Under the pieces are notes generated by a model. The model saw only the letters and a list, made by a program, of their open reading frames with translations. It searched no databases and was not told the origin of the DNA. The position numbers and the translations under genes were made by a program. Source: Halanaerobiales bacterium (GTDB lineage Bacteria; Bacillota_F; Halanaerobiia; Halanaerobiales; DTU029). From it: 25,671 nucleotides of DNA. The stretch lies in contig JADQBV010000246.1 in assembly GCA_016278415.1 (NCBI GenBank), positions 1 through 25,671 on the forward strand, in the 5' to 3' direction. The stretch's first letter is position 1; the number at the start of each line of letters is the position of its first letter. Positions 8,672 to 15,567 of the stretch are shown here, in pieces.

Positions 8672-8725
8672 TTGCTTTAAAATAAAAGTATTTTATCAAA
8701 GGGTGATTAATAAGGAGGATTTAAA

Positions 8726-9070
8726 ATGAGTACTGAGGAGTTTGAGAATAAAATTAGTGAGGTAGTAATCAAATTTGATACTGAGATAATGGGTAAAAGT
8801 CCAGAGAAAATCAAGACAATTATCAATGAAGATACCATTATTATAAGACAAAAAGGGTTTTTAAGTGCTTCTGAAATAAAATTAGCACAAAGTACAAATG
8901 GTAATGAATTAATTAAAAATTTTAGAACAATGATATTTGAACATGAGACAGATAATTTTAGGAAATTAATAGAAACTGTTGTACCTGCCGATGTAATTAA
9001 TCTACATTCTGATGTTGATACAAGGACTGGAGAAAAAATAATATTAATAACACTAGATAAACCCCTTTAA
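8726..9070 (+). CDS. MpsC-family (DUF2294) protein, paralogue 2
   Basis: A 114-residue protein of the same family as the genes at 4851 and 9213. The shared segments are KFDTEIMGKSPEKIKT at the N-terminal third, IIIRQKGFLSASEIKLA in the middle, and HSDVDTRTGEKIILI at the end. AAGGAGGA sits 6 nt before the ATG. It is closer to paralogue 1 (KFEIEIMGRGPKQINT) than to paralogue 3. No signal peptide or membrane segment is present. Molecular function is unknown. It follows the amidase gene by 54 nt and may be cotranscribed with it. Confidence 0.8.
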   Translation: MSTEEFENKISEVVIKFDTEIMGKSPEKIKTIINEDTIIIRQKGFLSASEIKLAQSTNGNELIKNFRTMIFEHETDNFRKLIETVVPADVINLHSDVDTRTGEKIILITLDKPL

Positions 9071-9198
9071 GAGAATGTAATAAAGTTTATTTTAGATCTT
9101 TTAAATATTAAAAATTTACAATCTAAATACTATACATTAAAATGCTGATAAGTTTATTTGAAAATATTAAGATGTTGGTTATTAAGTATATTTAACTT

Positions 9199-9206
9199 AG
9201 GAGGGA
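9199..9206 (+). promoter_or_regulatory. Strong Shine-Dalgarno that points to an ATT start
   Basis: AGGAGGGA ends 6 nt before ATT 9213 but 21 nt before the first in-frame ATG (9228). An in-frame TAG at 9198-9200 closes the frame upstream, so no ATG, GTG or TTG can serve this ribosome site. Confidence 0.75.
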
Positions 9207-9212
9207 GATAAC

Positions 9213-9575
9213 ATTACAAAAGGACAAATGGAGGCAGAAATAAGTAAGGCATTAACGCAATGGGAAAAGGATTATCTTGGCAGGGGACCTGTTATGGTCA
9301 AAACCGATATACTAAGAGACATGATAATTGTTCTCTTGAAGGGTATATTAACTCCTGCTGAATATAAGTTGTCAGAGACGAAAGATGGTTTGCTATCTAT
9401 AAAAAAGATACGAGCAGATTTAGTAGAATCAGGTCGTGATGATATAGGTGAAATTATAAAGGATATAAGCGGTTATGATGTAATAAATTTTCATACCGAC
9501 ATTAGTACAAAAACTGGTGAGAGAATAATGGTTTTTAAGCTTTCCTATGATATAGAGAAGAAATTATTTTCTTAA
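9213..9575 (+). CDS. MpsC-family (DUF2294) protein, paralogue 3, apparent ATT start
   Basis: Read from ATT at 9213, the protein has 120 residues and begins (I/M)TKGQMEAEIS, which matches the MTKGQMEAKIS start of paralogue 1 exactly in register. The Shine-Dalgarno AGGAGGGA is at the right distance only for this codon. Starting at ATG 9228 would remove the conserved TKGQ and leave the ribosome site 21 nt away. Family hallmarks: YLGRGPVMVKTDILRDMIIVLLKG and FHTDISTKTGERIMVF. It is about as long as its paralogues, with an intact frame. Whether AUU truly initiates, or is a recent ATG-to-ATT change with weak initiation, cannot be told from sequence. It is followed by a terminator and then the SbtA gene. 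Confidence 0.75.
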   Translation: MTKGQMEAEISKALTQWEKDYLGRGPVMVKTDILRDMIIVLLKGILTPAEYKLSETKDGLLSIKKIRADLVESGRDDIGEIIKDISGYDVINFHTDISTKTGERIMVFKLSYDIEKKLFS

Positions 9576-9632
9576 TTATAAGCAAAAAGGGAGATCTTTG
9601 AATGCTCATTTTCCAATTGGGCAGTTAACGAT

Positions 9633-9698
9633 AAACCGACTATTTCCAATGTAAGCGAATGTGATTTAATTTCGTTTAACGGGAAAAGTCGGTTTTTT
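9633..9698 (+). terminator. Rho-independent terminator with branched stem after MpsC paralogue 3
   Basis: AAACCGACT (9633-9641) pairs with AGTCGGTTT (9687-9695), followed by a run of T. Inner pairs TTTCC/GGAAA and AGCGAA/TTCGTT extend it into a larger structure. Confidence 0.8.
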
Positions 9699-9763
9699 TA
9701 ATGTCTAGGTCAGTGAGTATATATAAGGTTTTCATTCTAATAAATAGTTGGAGGCTGAATAAA

Positions 9764-9862
9764 ATGAAAAGTAATGATAAAGGAGCTAAAATAAAAAGGC
9801 TCAAACTCAGAGGATTATTTAAAATAGTATTGGTGAATTATTTTAACTGTTATATTGTTTAA
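9764..9862 (+). CDS. Small basic/hydrophobic peptide, possibly a remnant
   Basis: A 32-codon frame behind GGAGG (9750-9754) reads MKSNDKGAKIKRLKLRGLF, then a short hydrophobic KIVLVNYFNCYIV. A lysine-rich start followed by a membrane-like stretch recalls the N-terminus of DivIC/FtsL-type septum proteins, but no such domain follows. It may be a genuine small membrane peptide or the start of a truncated gene. The remainder of 9576-9898 holds only the terminator. Confidence 0.25.
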   Translation: MKSNDKGAKIKRLKLRGLFKIVLVNYFNCYIV

Positions 9863-9928
9863 AATAAAATTCTAAATTAAAAAAAATAGATACAAGAGGT
9901 GGTAAAAATTATTTCATTAGAGGTAGCT

Positions 9929-10882
9929 ATGAGTAATATATTATCCCCAGCAATTATGTTTTTTATATTAGGGGTAATAGCAGTATCAATTAAATCTGAT
10001 TTAGAAATACCAAATTCTGTTGGAACAGCTTTAACAATGTTTATTTTAATTTCGATTGGTTTAAAGGCAGGTATAGCAGTCAGTAAGACAGGCATAATAG
10101 GAGTAATAATACCTGTGATTTCATCTATTCTTGTAGGGGTAATGATTACTTTTGTTGTTTATTTTCTGATGTTGAAGATAGGATTTGACGCAGCTAATGC
10201 CGGCTCTATAGGGGGTCATTATGGAGCATGTAGTAGTGTAACTCTGACTACAGTGATTGTTTTCCTTGGTAGAATGGGGGTAAGTTTTGAGGAGTTTGTA
10301 CCTGCATTATACCCCTTTATGGATACCGCAGCTTTGATAACAGGGATTGCTCTGGGTCATGCTGGTTTGAAGAAGAAGACATTAGATGATGAATATAGTG
10401 TGATCAATATTTTGCGAGAATCATTAACATCTAAATCAACTGTATTAATAATCGGTGGTCTTATAATTGGATTAATAGCAGGTGTGAAAGGTACTGAAGA
10501 TCTGATGCCATTTTACAGTACAGCATTTCAGGGTATTTTCACAATATTTATGCTAGATATAGGGATTCTTACTGGATCAAGGATATCAGAGCTTAAAAAA
10601 GTTAAACCCATTACTTTTATAATTGCAATATTAATGCCTCCATTACAGGCAATTATGGCAATACTAATTGCTACTTTTATTGGTTTGAGTCCCGGTGGCG
10701 CAACGGTATTTGCAGCCTTAGCAGCGGGGGCTTCCTATATTTCAGCACCAGCAGTAATGAGAAGTACTTTCCCTGATGCCAATCCATCTATAGCACTGGG
10801 TATGAGTCTGGGTATTATTTTTCCCTTTAATATAATGATAGGTATTCCATTATATTATCAAATTGCACTCATAGTAATATAG
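9929..10882 (+). CDS. sbtA: SbtA-type sodium-dependent bicarbonate permease
   Basis: A polytopic membrane protein of 317 residues with about ten hydrophobic segments, in the size range of SbtA. Family signatures: FFILGVIAVSIKSDLEIP at the start, ISIGLKAGIAV, GGHYGACSSVT in the first core crossover, ALYPFMDTAALITGIALG, and SAPAVMRSTFPDANPS with LGIIFPFNI in the second half. SbtA family members take up HCO3- with Na+. The next gene is the SbtB-type PII partner, which supports the call. The start is uncertain. ATG 9929 has GAGGT only 4 nt before it. A GTG at 9899 overlaps the better ribosome site AGAGGTGG, which is itself 5 nt ahead of an in-frame ATT at 9908. As far as I recall them, related proteins carry a few residues before SNxLSP, which favours an upstream start. 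Confidence 0.85.
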   Translation: MSNILSPAIMFFILGVIAVSIKSDLEIPNSVGTALTMFILISIGLKAGIAVSKTGIIGVIIPVISSILVGVMITFVVYFLMLKIGFDAANAGSIGGHYGACSSVTLTTVIVFLGRMGVSFEEFVPALYPFMDTAALITGIALGHAGLKKKTLDDEYSVINILRESLTSKSTVLIIGGLIIGLIAGVKGTEDLMPFYSTAFQGIFTIFMLDIGILTGSRISELKKVKPITFIIAILMPPLQAIMAILIATFIGLSPGGATVFAALAAGASYISAPAVMRSTFPDANPSIALGMSLGIIFPFNIMIGIPLYYQIALIVI

Positions 10883-10943
10883 GTAAGTAGAGTGATAATT
10901 AAAAGATAATAAATAAAAAATATTATTAGGGAGGGTTAACATA

Positions 10944-11258
10944 ATGTTAATGAGAGCAGAAAAACTTATTATAATTACTGAGAAAATAGTCTGTACACGT
11001 ATAATTGATTATTTAGAATCGATGGGTGTTAAGGCTTATACCATTTATCAGGATGTTTCTGGACAGGGAGACAGGGATATAAGATCTATGTCTGGTGGTC
11101 TAAGCAGGTTTGGTGAGAATATCAGGATAGAAGTTATTATCTTGGATGAGGAAGAGGCAGTAGAAGTTGCTGAGAAGATATATGAAAAATACCTACACTC
11201 TAAATACGCAGGTATTATATATATAGAAGATGTTAGGATTATTAATAAAAATGAGTGA
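10944..11258 (+). CDS. sbtB: SbtB-like PII-family regulator
   Basis: A 104-residue protein with the ferredoxin-like PII fold pattern: KLIIITEKIVCTRIIDYLESMGVKAYTI at the start, then a T-loop region rich in Gly/Ser/Asp (SGQGDRDIRSMSGG), then IRIEVIILDEEEAVEVAEKIYEKY, and AGIIYIEDVRII at the end. SbtB proteins are trimeric, bind adenyl nucleotides and control SbtA at the membrane. Placement 61 nt after the SbtA gene and behind GGGAGGG is the usual sbtAB order. It lacks the C-terminal cysteine pair (R-loop) known from some cyanobacterial SbtB. A decayed copy of its T-loop region lies at 15121. Confidence 0.85.
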   Translation: MLMRAEKLIIITEKIVCTRIIDYLESMGVKAYTIYQDVSGQGDRDIRSMSGGLSRFGENIRIEVIILDEEEAVEVAEKIYEKYLHSKYAGIIYIEDVRIINKNE

Positions 11259-11328
11259 TGAGTAATATTGGAAAAATCCGTAGTAGTATCAGGGGAAGAC
11301 TTGGTTAATAAAAGAAAGGAGTTAATTT

Positions 11329-12204
11329 ATGAATAAAAAAGATCTTATCCATTCACTTTTTGAAGATCGTATTGGAGTGCTTGCTAGCATGCATAAGAAG
11401 GAAGAAGTTATAGCTCCCATATTGGAAAAGGAATTAGGGATTAAATTAATAGTACCAGAGAACTTTAATACTGATCAATATGGCACATTTACACTTGATA
11501 TAGATAGAATGGGGAATCAATTAGAGGCAGCAAAACATAAGGTGAAAGGTGTTTTGACCTTAACTGGAGAATCCTTAGGATTTTCCAGTGAAGGCATATT
11601 TGGATCCCATCCAGTAATACCCTTTTTACCATTTAATAGAGAAATAGTTTTGTTATTTGATAAAGAAAATGAGTTAGAAATTGTGGGAGTAGCAGCTACA
11701 TCAGACACAAATCATGACCAGAAAAAAATAAAATCATATCAAGAAGCATATGATTTTTCAGTAAAAGGGGGCTTTCCTGAACATGGTGTAGTTGTTAAAG
11801 TGAGGGAATATGTTAAGGATCAAAGTGAAATGGTTAAAGGTATAACAAGCGAAGAAGAGCTTAAAAATGCAGTTAAATATATATTAAAAAAATCAGATAA
11901 TGAAGAGATATTTATCGAAACTGATATGCGTGCTCTTTATAACCCAACAAGAATGAAAAATATTGAAGAGGCTACCAGAGACCTTGTTGAAAAGGTGTAT
12001 AATCTTTGCCCTGAATGCTCCTGGCCAGGTTTTGAACTGTTTGAAAGGAAGAAAGGTTTACCCTGTGAGTGGTGTGGAAATCCTAGCAATTTAACTCTAT
12101 CGGTTACTTATAAATGCAAAAAATGTGGATATCGTGAAGAACAATTATATCCTACTGGTAAGGAAAAAGCAGATCCTGGTAGTTGTCAATTTTGTAATCC
12201 TTAA
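11329..12204 (+). CDS. DUF6671-family zinc-ribbon protein
   Basis: A 291-residue cytoplasmic protein. The N-terminal 200 residues show features I associate with DUF6671: RIGVLASMHKKEEVIAPILE, VPENFNTDQYGTFT, GNQLEAAKHK and FSSEGIFGSHP. The C-terminal part has four CxxC knuckles (CPEC from residue 227, then CEWC, CKKC and CQFC), enough for two zinc sites. Function is unknown; the zinc part suggests nucleic-acid or protein binding. It follows the SbtB-like gene by 70 nt with ribosome site AAAGGAG. A decayed copy of its residues 45-115 lies downstream, fused to a piece of the SbtB-like gene, so the two genes have been duplicated together. The family name is from recognition, so moderately sure. 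Confidence 0.75.
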   Translation: MNKKDLIHSLFEDRIGVLASMHKKEEVIAPILEKELGIKLIVPENFNTDQYGTFTLDIDRMGNQLEAAKHKVKGVLTLTGESLGFSSEGIFGSHPVIPFLPFNREIVLLFDKENELEIVGVAATSDTNHDQKKIKSYQEAYDFSVKGGFPEHGVVVKVREYVKDQSEMVKGITSEEELKNAVKYILKKSDNEEIFIETDMRALYNPTRMKNIEEATRDLVEKVYNLCPECSWPGFELFERKKGLPCEWCGNPSNLTLSVTYKCKKCGYREEQLYPTGKEKADPGSCQFCNP

Positions 12205-12225
12205 TAGTTTTATAATTAGAAATAC

Positions 12226-12254
12226 TTGACAAAAACAATATTAGTATATATAAT
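12226..12254 (+). promoter_or_regulatory. Consensus sigma-A promoter for the ArsR/ABC operon
   Basis: TTGACA (12226-12231), 17-nt spacer, TATAAT (12249-12254), both perfect. A 21-nt block (12220-12240) is identical to 633-653 in front of the iron-uptake operon. Confidence 0.75.
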
Positions 12255-12258
12255 TATA

Positions 12259-12323
12259 TTAAAATAATTTTAAATACTACTTAAAATATTTTTTTACCTA
12301 TCTATTAAAAATGTTTTTAATAG
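12259..12323 (+). promoter_or_regulatory. Two inverted repeats downstream of the promoter, candidate operators
   Basis: TTAAAAT-A-ATTTTAA (12259-12273) covers the expected +1. CTATTAAAAA-TG-TTTTTAATAG (12302-12323) is a perfect 10-bp dyad between promoter and start codon. Both fit autoregulation by the ArsR-type protein encoded next, but the sequence is very AT-rich, so chance palindromes are possible. Confidence 0.4.
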
Positions 12324-12354
12324 GCATTAAAAATAAATTAAAGGAGTCGATTTA

Positions 12355-13401
12355 ATGGATGATCATAAGACAGAAGTAGTTTTTGTGACAGATAGGCCAG
12401 CTGAGTTTATCACTAGTTTATTTAGAATTGGCCAGGATGAAAAATTTAAAGAGTTGGCAAGTGAATATAGCATTAAGCTAGATAAAAAGATTAACACTTA
12501 CGTAGTAGAAGTAATGGATTCCCTATCTGAAAGGCATAAGAATATCCTGAAAAGGTATTTTTCTAATTATTTAGGTATAGGGCTGTCTTTACTTTCACAA
12601 GGTCAGTCAGTTAAAGAATTTTTATTAGAAATTAATAATCTTAGCAATATTGAATTGGGATATTATATGTTAATTACCTGGGGAGAGATAGAGTTTACTA
12701 TTGATGAGTTAAAGGAAATAGTTGATCATAATAAGATTTTTAGCTGGATTGAGGAAAATTTTGCAATTATGGATGAAGATAAGTGGCAGATAATGAAGGT
12801 TTTAAATAGTCCTACTGAGGTTAAAGAAGAGTTGTTGGACCTCTTAAATTGTTACTATGATAAGTTCTATAAATATAAAGAAAAAGAGGTGGAGAATTTT
12901 TTAGAAGATTACATTGTAGAAAATAAACAGGAACTGAATAATGCCGTTAATATTTTCCTGGATTCTTTTATATCACCTGAAGGTAAAAAAGAGTATTTAT
13001 CTTCCAATCAAGAACCTGGGGCATTGGTAAGTTATTTTTTTGACTTTGGAAGTGCCTGTGCAAAAGGAACTGAGAGTTTAATTTTGGGATATCGTTTTCC
13101 AAAATTAGCAGAGAGGCTGGAAAAAAAAGGGGATAATTTACTGCAATATACCTCTTTTTTCAAAGTTCTGGCTGATGATACAAGGCTGAAGGTATTATTG
13201 GAAATAAATGAGAGCCCTAAGTACCTGGCACAGTTAGCAGAAATTATGGATAGTAGTAATCCGGCAATTAGTTATCATATTAATAAATTAATGGATGTAG
13301 GACTGATTGAAGTTGGGAGCTCAGATAGCAGAATTTATTATCAGGTAAAAAAAGAGAAAATTAATGAGGTAATAGAAGTGCTTAATAATGTTTTTATATA
13401 A
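12355..13401 (+). CDS. ArsR-family transcriptional regulator with long N-terminal domain
   Basis: A 348-residue protein. The last 85 residues form an ArsR-type winged helix: FFKVLADDTRLKVLLEINESPKYLAQLAEIMDSSNPAISYHINKLMDVGLIEVGSSDSRIYYQ. This is much longer than ordinary ArsR proteins (about 100 residues). The N-terminal 260 residues are helical and acidic, without a motif I can name with certainty; DUF5937-type ArsR regulators have a similar layout. No metal-binding Cys pair is seen in the HTH part, so an organic or peptide ligand is more likely than a metal. It is the first gene of an operon with an ABC-2 exporter pair starting 37 nt later, and probably controls it. Ribosome site AAAGGAG precedes the ATG. 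Confidence 0.8.
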   Translation: MDDHKTEVVFVTDRPAEFITSLFRIGQDEKFKELASEYSIKLDKKINTYVVEVMDSLSERHKNILKRYFSNYLGIGLSLLSQGQSVKEFLLEINNLSNIELGYYMLITWGEIEFTIDELKEIVDHNKIFSWIEENFAIMDEDKWQIMKVLNSPTEVKEELLDLLNCYYDKFYKYKEKEVENFLEDYIVENKQELNNAVNIFLDSFISPEGKKEYLSSNQEPGALVSYFFDFGSACAKGTESLILGYRFPKLAERLEKKGDNLLQYTSFFKVLADDTRLKVLLEINESPKYLAQLAEIMDSSNPAISYHINKLMDVGLIEVGSSDSRIYYQVKKEKINEVIEVLNNVFI

Positions 13402-13438
13402 TTAATTCTAGGGTAATATTTTGAAGGTGAGTGATAAA

Positions 13439-14374
13439 ATGATACTTGATGTAAAAGGGGTTAGCAAGGTTTATTCAAAGGGTAAATCCAGTGTTATTGC
13501 CAATGATAATCTTAGTTTTAGCTTAAAGGAGGGCGAAATATTTGGCCTTTTTGGCCATAATGGAGCCGGGAAAACCACTTTAGTAAAACAGATAATGGGA
13601 TTATCAACACCTAGTAGTGGTGAGATTAAGTTACTAGGTAAATCCGTACAGAGGGATCCCAAAAGGGCACGCTCAATATGTTCTTTACAGCCTCAGTCTC
13701 AGCTGCCACTGGGATTTCTGACACCATCTCAAGCTGTAACAATAATGGGTAAAATGCGAGGTGCCAGCAAAAAAATAGTAAGAAAGAGAATGGAATATTT
13801 ATTTAAAGAACTAGATATAGAGCAGTGGGCTAATAAAGAAGGTAACAGTCTTTCAGGGGGAGTTCGTCGCTTGACAGCATTCTGTATGGCTATTGTTGTA
13901 CCCGGAAAGTTGGTAATACTTGATGAACCTACAAATGATGTTGACCCTGTCCGTCGTCGTTATTTGTGGAAAATTATCCGTGAATTGACAGCTGATGGAA
14001 CTTCTGTTATTCTGGTGACTCATAATGTATTAGAAGCCGAGAAAGCTGTAGATAGAATGGCAATATTACATAAAGGAAGTTTTCTGGCAATGGGTACACC
14101 TGCAGATGTCAAAAGTTCTGTAAGTAATTTAATGCGTATAGAACTGAGTCTATTTAGCGAGGAACAGGAAATAGAAATACCGGAATATGCAGTTACATCA
14201 CATCGAAAAGGTGGGCGGATATTTTTCTCTGTTAATCAAAGTTCTGTATTGTCAGTAATTGAATGGGCAGAGAAACAGGTTGAAAGTGGTAAGATTATAA
14301 ATTATTCAATGTCACCAACAACAATTGAAGATGTCTATGTTCAATTAACTACAGGAAAGGGGATGACTGCATAA
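13439..14374 (+). CDS. ABC-2 type exporter ATPase
   Basis: A 311-residue ATPase from ATG 13439, chosen because GAAGGTGAG lies 8 nt upstream; an in-frame TTG at 13421 lies upstream of that site. Motifs: Walker A GHNGAGKTT (39-47), Q-loop QPQS near 84, a modified signature LSGGVRR (138-144), Walker B KLVILDE (157-163), D-loop NDVDP, and switch H195. The C-terminal 90 residues form an accessory domain ending SPTTIEDVYVQLT, which is usual in drug or lipid exporters of the CcmA/DrrA group. It overlaps the permease start (TAATG), so the two are translationally coupled. The substrate is unknown. Confidence 0.9.
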   Translation: MILDVKGVSKVYSKGKSSVIANDNLSFSLKEGEIFGLFGHNGAGKTTLVKQIMGLSTPSSGEIKLLGKSVQRDPKRARSICSLQPQSQLPLGFLTPSQAVTIMGKMRGASKKIVRKRMEYLFKELDIEQWANKEGNSLSGGVRRLTAFCMAIVVPGKLVILDEPTNDVDPVRRRYLWKIIRELTADGTSVILVTHNVLEAEKAVDRMAILHKGSFLAMGTPADVKSSVSNLMRIELSLFSEEQEIEIPEYAVTSHRKGGRIFFSVNQSSVLSVIEWAEKQVESGKIINYSMSPTTIEDVYVQLTTGKGMTA

Positions 14375-15120
14375 TGTACAACGCGGGTAATGCTATTAGT
14401 AATTTTATCAATGTATTTGAAATGCAGTATCGTAAGAATTCGGGATATTTAGTTTTCTTTGCTTTAATTCAGGTGATGTTATCCCTAGGGATATTAATTG
14501 GTTTTAATTATCTTACACCCGGCAATGACCCAGCTGCTATTTTGTTTTTGGCTACTGGTGCACCTACTTTGATTTTGATTATGACAGGTCTGGTAATATT
14601 ACCTCAGCAGATAGGTATGGGTAAGGCTGAGGGATATCATGAATTCACAAGAAGTTGGCCAGTTAATCGTGCAGTTATCCTTATCGCAGATACAGCATTA
14701 TGGCTGTTGATTACAATTCCAGGTATAATAATTTCATCAATTGTAGCATATTTCCATTATGGTCTGGCTTATGATGTTTCCTGGACTATTCTACCGGTAT
14801 TTTTCTTGATTGCCTTGACTTCTATAGGTGTCGGCTATGGTATCGCTTATTTATTACCACCAAATGCGGCACATATAGTAACACAGATTATAGTTTTTGG
14901 AGCACTTATGTTTTCACCTATTAATTTCCCAATGGAAAGACTTCCTGAGTGGCTGCAGACGCTTCATATTTATCTGCCGCTGTATTCAATGGCAGAAGTT
15001 ACTCGTACTTCACTGGCCTCATCAACCTTCACTGCCAGTTTGGGGAATTATATAAACCTAATAATTTGGTGTGTATTGGGATATGGAGGAGCTATATATA
15101 TTTTGAATAAAAAAGAGTAG
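14374..15120 (+). CDS. ABC-2 type exporter permease
   Basis: A 248-residue integral membrane protein with six hydrophobic segments, e.g. YLVFFALIQVMLSLGILIGF, LIADTALWLLITIPGIIISS, ILPVFFLIALTSIGVGYGIAYL and YINLIIWCVLGYGGAIYIL. The stretch LMFSPINFPMERLPEWLQTLHIYLPLYSM, with its Pro before the last helices, is the typical ABC2_membrane signature. It forms a homodimer with two copies of the ATPase encoded just before it (stop and start overlap in TAATG). It exports an unidentified compound, probably under control of the ArsR-type protein at 12355. Confidence 0.88.
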   Translation: MYNAGNAISNFINVFEMQYRKNSGYLVFFALIQVMLSLGILIGFNYLTPGNDPAAILFLATGAPTLILIMTGLVILPQQIGMGKAEGYHEFTRSWPVNRAVILIADTALWLLITIPGIIISSIVAYFHYGLAYDVSWTILPVFFLIALTSIGVGYGIAYLLPPNAAHIVTQIIVFGALMFSPINFPMERLPEWLQTLHIYLPLYSMAEVTRTSLASSTFTASLGNYINLIIWCVLGYGGAIYILNKKE

Positions 15121-15370
15121 GAATACTATTTACCATGATATTTCTGGACAGGGAGATAGAGATATAAGATCGTTATGATGATTATGGAACATTTACACTT
15201 GGTATATAAAATGAGGAATTAATTAGAGGCAGCAAAAGATAATGAAGGGTGCTTTGACCTTAATTGGGGAATCCTTAGGATTTTCCAGTTAAGGCATTTT
15301 TCGATCCCATCCATTAATACCCTTTTTACCTCTTAATAGAGACACAGTATTATTAATTAATAAAGAATGT
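15121..15370 (+). pseudogene. Decayed SbtB-DUF6671 fragment (second copy)
   Basis: No open frame exists here, but the DNA closely resembles two intact genes upstream. 15128-15172 matches the SbtB-like T-loop segment (11041-11095), including the shared TTTCTGGACAGGGAGA and GATATAAGATC. 15177-15370 matches the DUF6671 gene from about 11470 to 11670, including GAATCCTTAGGATTTTCCAG. About 375 bases between the two matched parts are missing, and stops and frameshifts are scattered through it. This is a deleted, drifting duplicate of the gene pair. Confidence 0.85.
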
Positions 15371-15429
15371 CCAACCAGTAGTAGATAGCGATTTAAATAT
15401 AACGTCTTTTATATATTTTTAATAATTCG

Positions 15430-15458
15430 TTGACCTTAAAAGATTTTTGTGTTAATAT
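15430..15458 (+). promoter_or_regulatory. Promoter of the PadR/ABC operon
   Basis: TTGACC (15430-15435), 17-nt spacer, TAATAT (15453-15458), 110 nt upstream of the PadR start. The -10 runs straight into the operator-like repeats at 15455-15490. Confidence 0.65.
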
Positions 15459-15490
15459 ATCGTTATGCGATATATAGTGTTGCGATATAT
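15455..15490 (+). promoter_or_regulatory. Candidate PadR operator (palindrome plus repeat)
   Basis: ATATATCG-N5-CGATATAT (15455-15475) is a perfect 8-bp dyad overlapping the -10. A third half-site, CGATATAT, follows at 15483-15490, one and a half helical turns on (15 nt). The position fits autorepression by the PadR protein. Confidence 0.65.
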
Positions 15491-15567
15491 TGTAGAATAA
15501 TTAAAATAATAACATTTATTTAGTATTAAATTTTTTAAGTAGATATAGAGGAACGGGGGTTAATTCA

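Noticed and set aside
15121..15370. Possible regulatory RNA between the two exporter operons
   Set aside because: The sequence is explained by similarity to the SbtB-DUF6671 genes, so it is a gene remnant.
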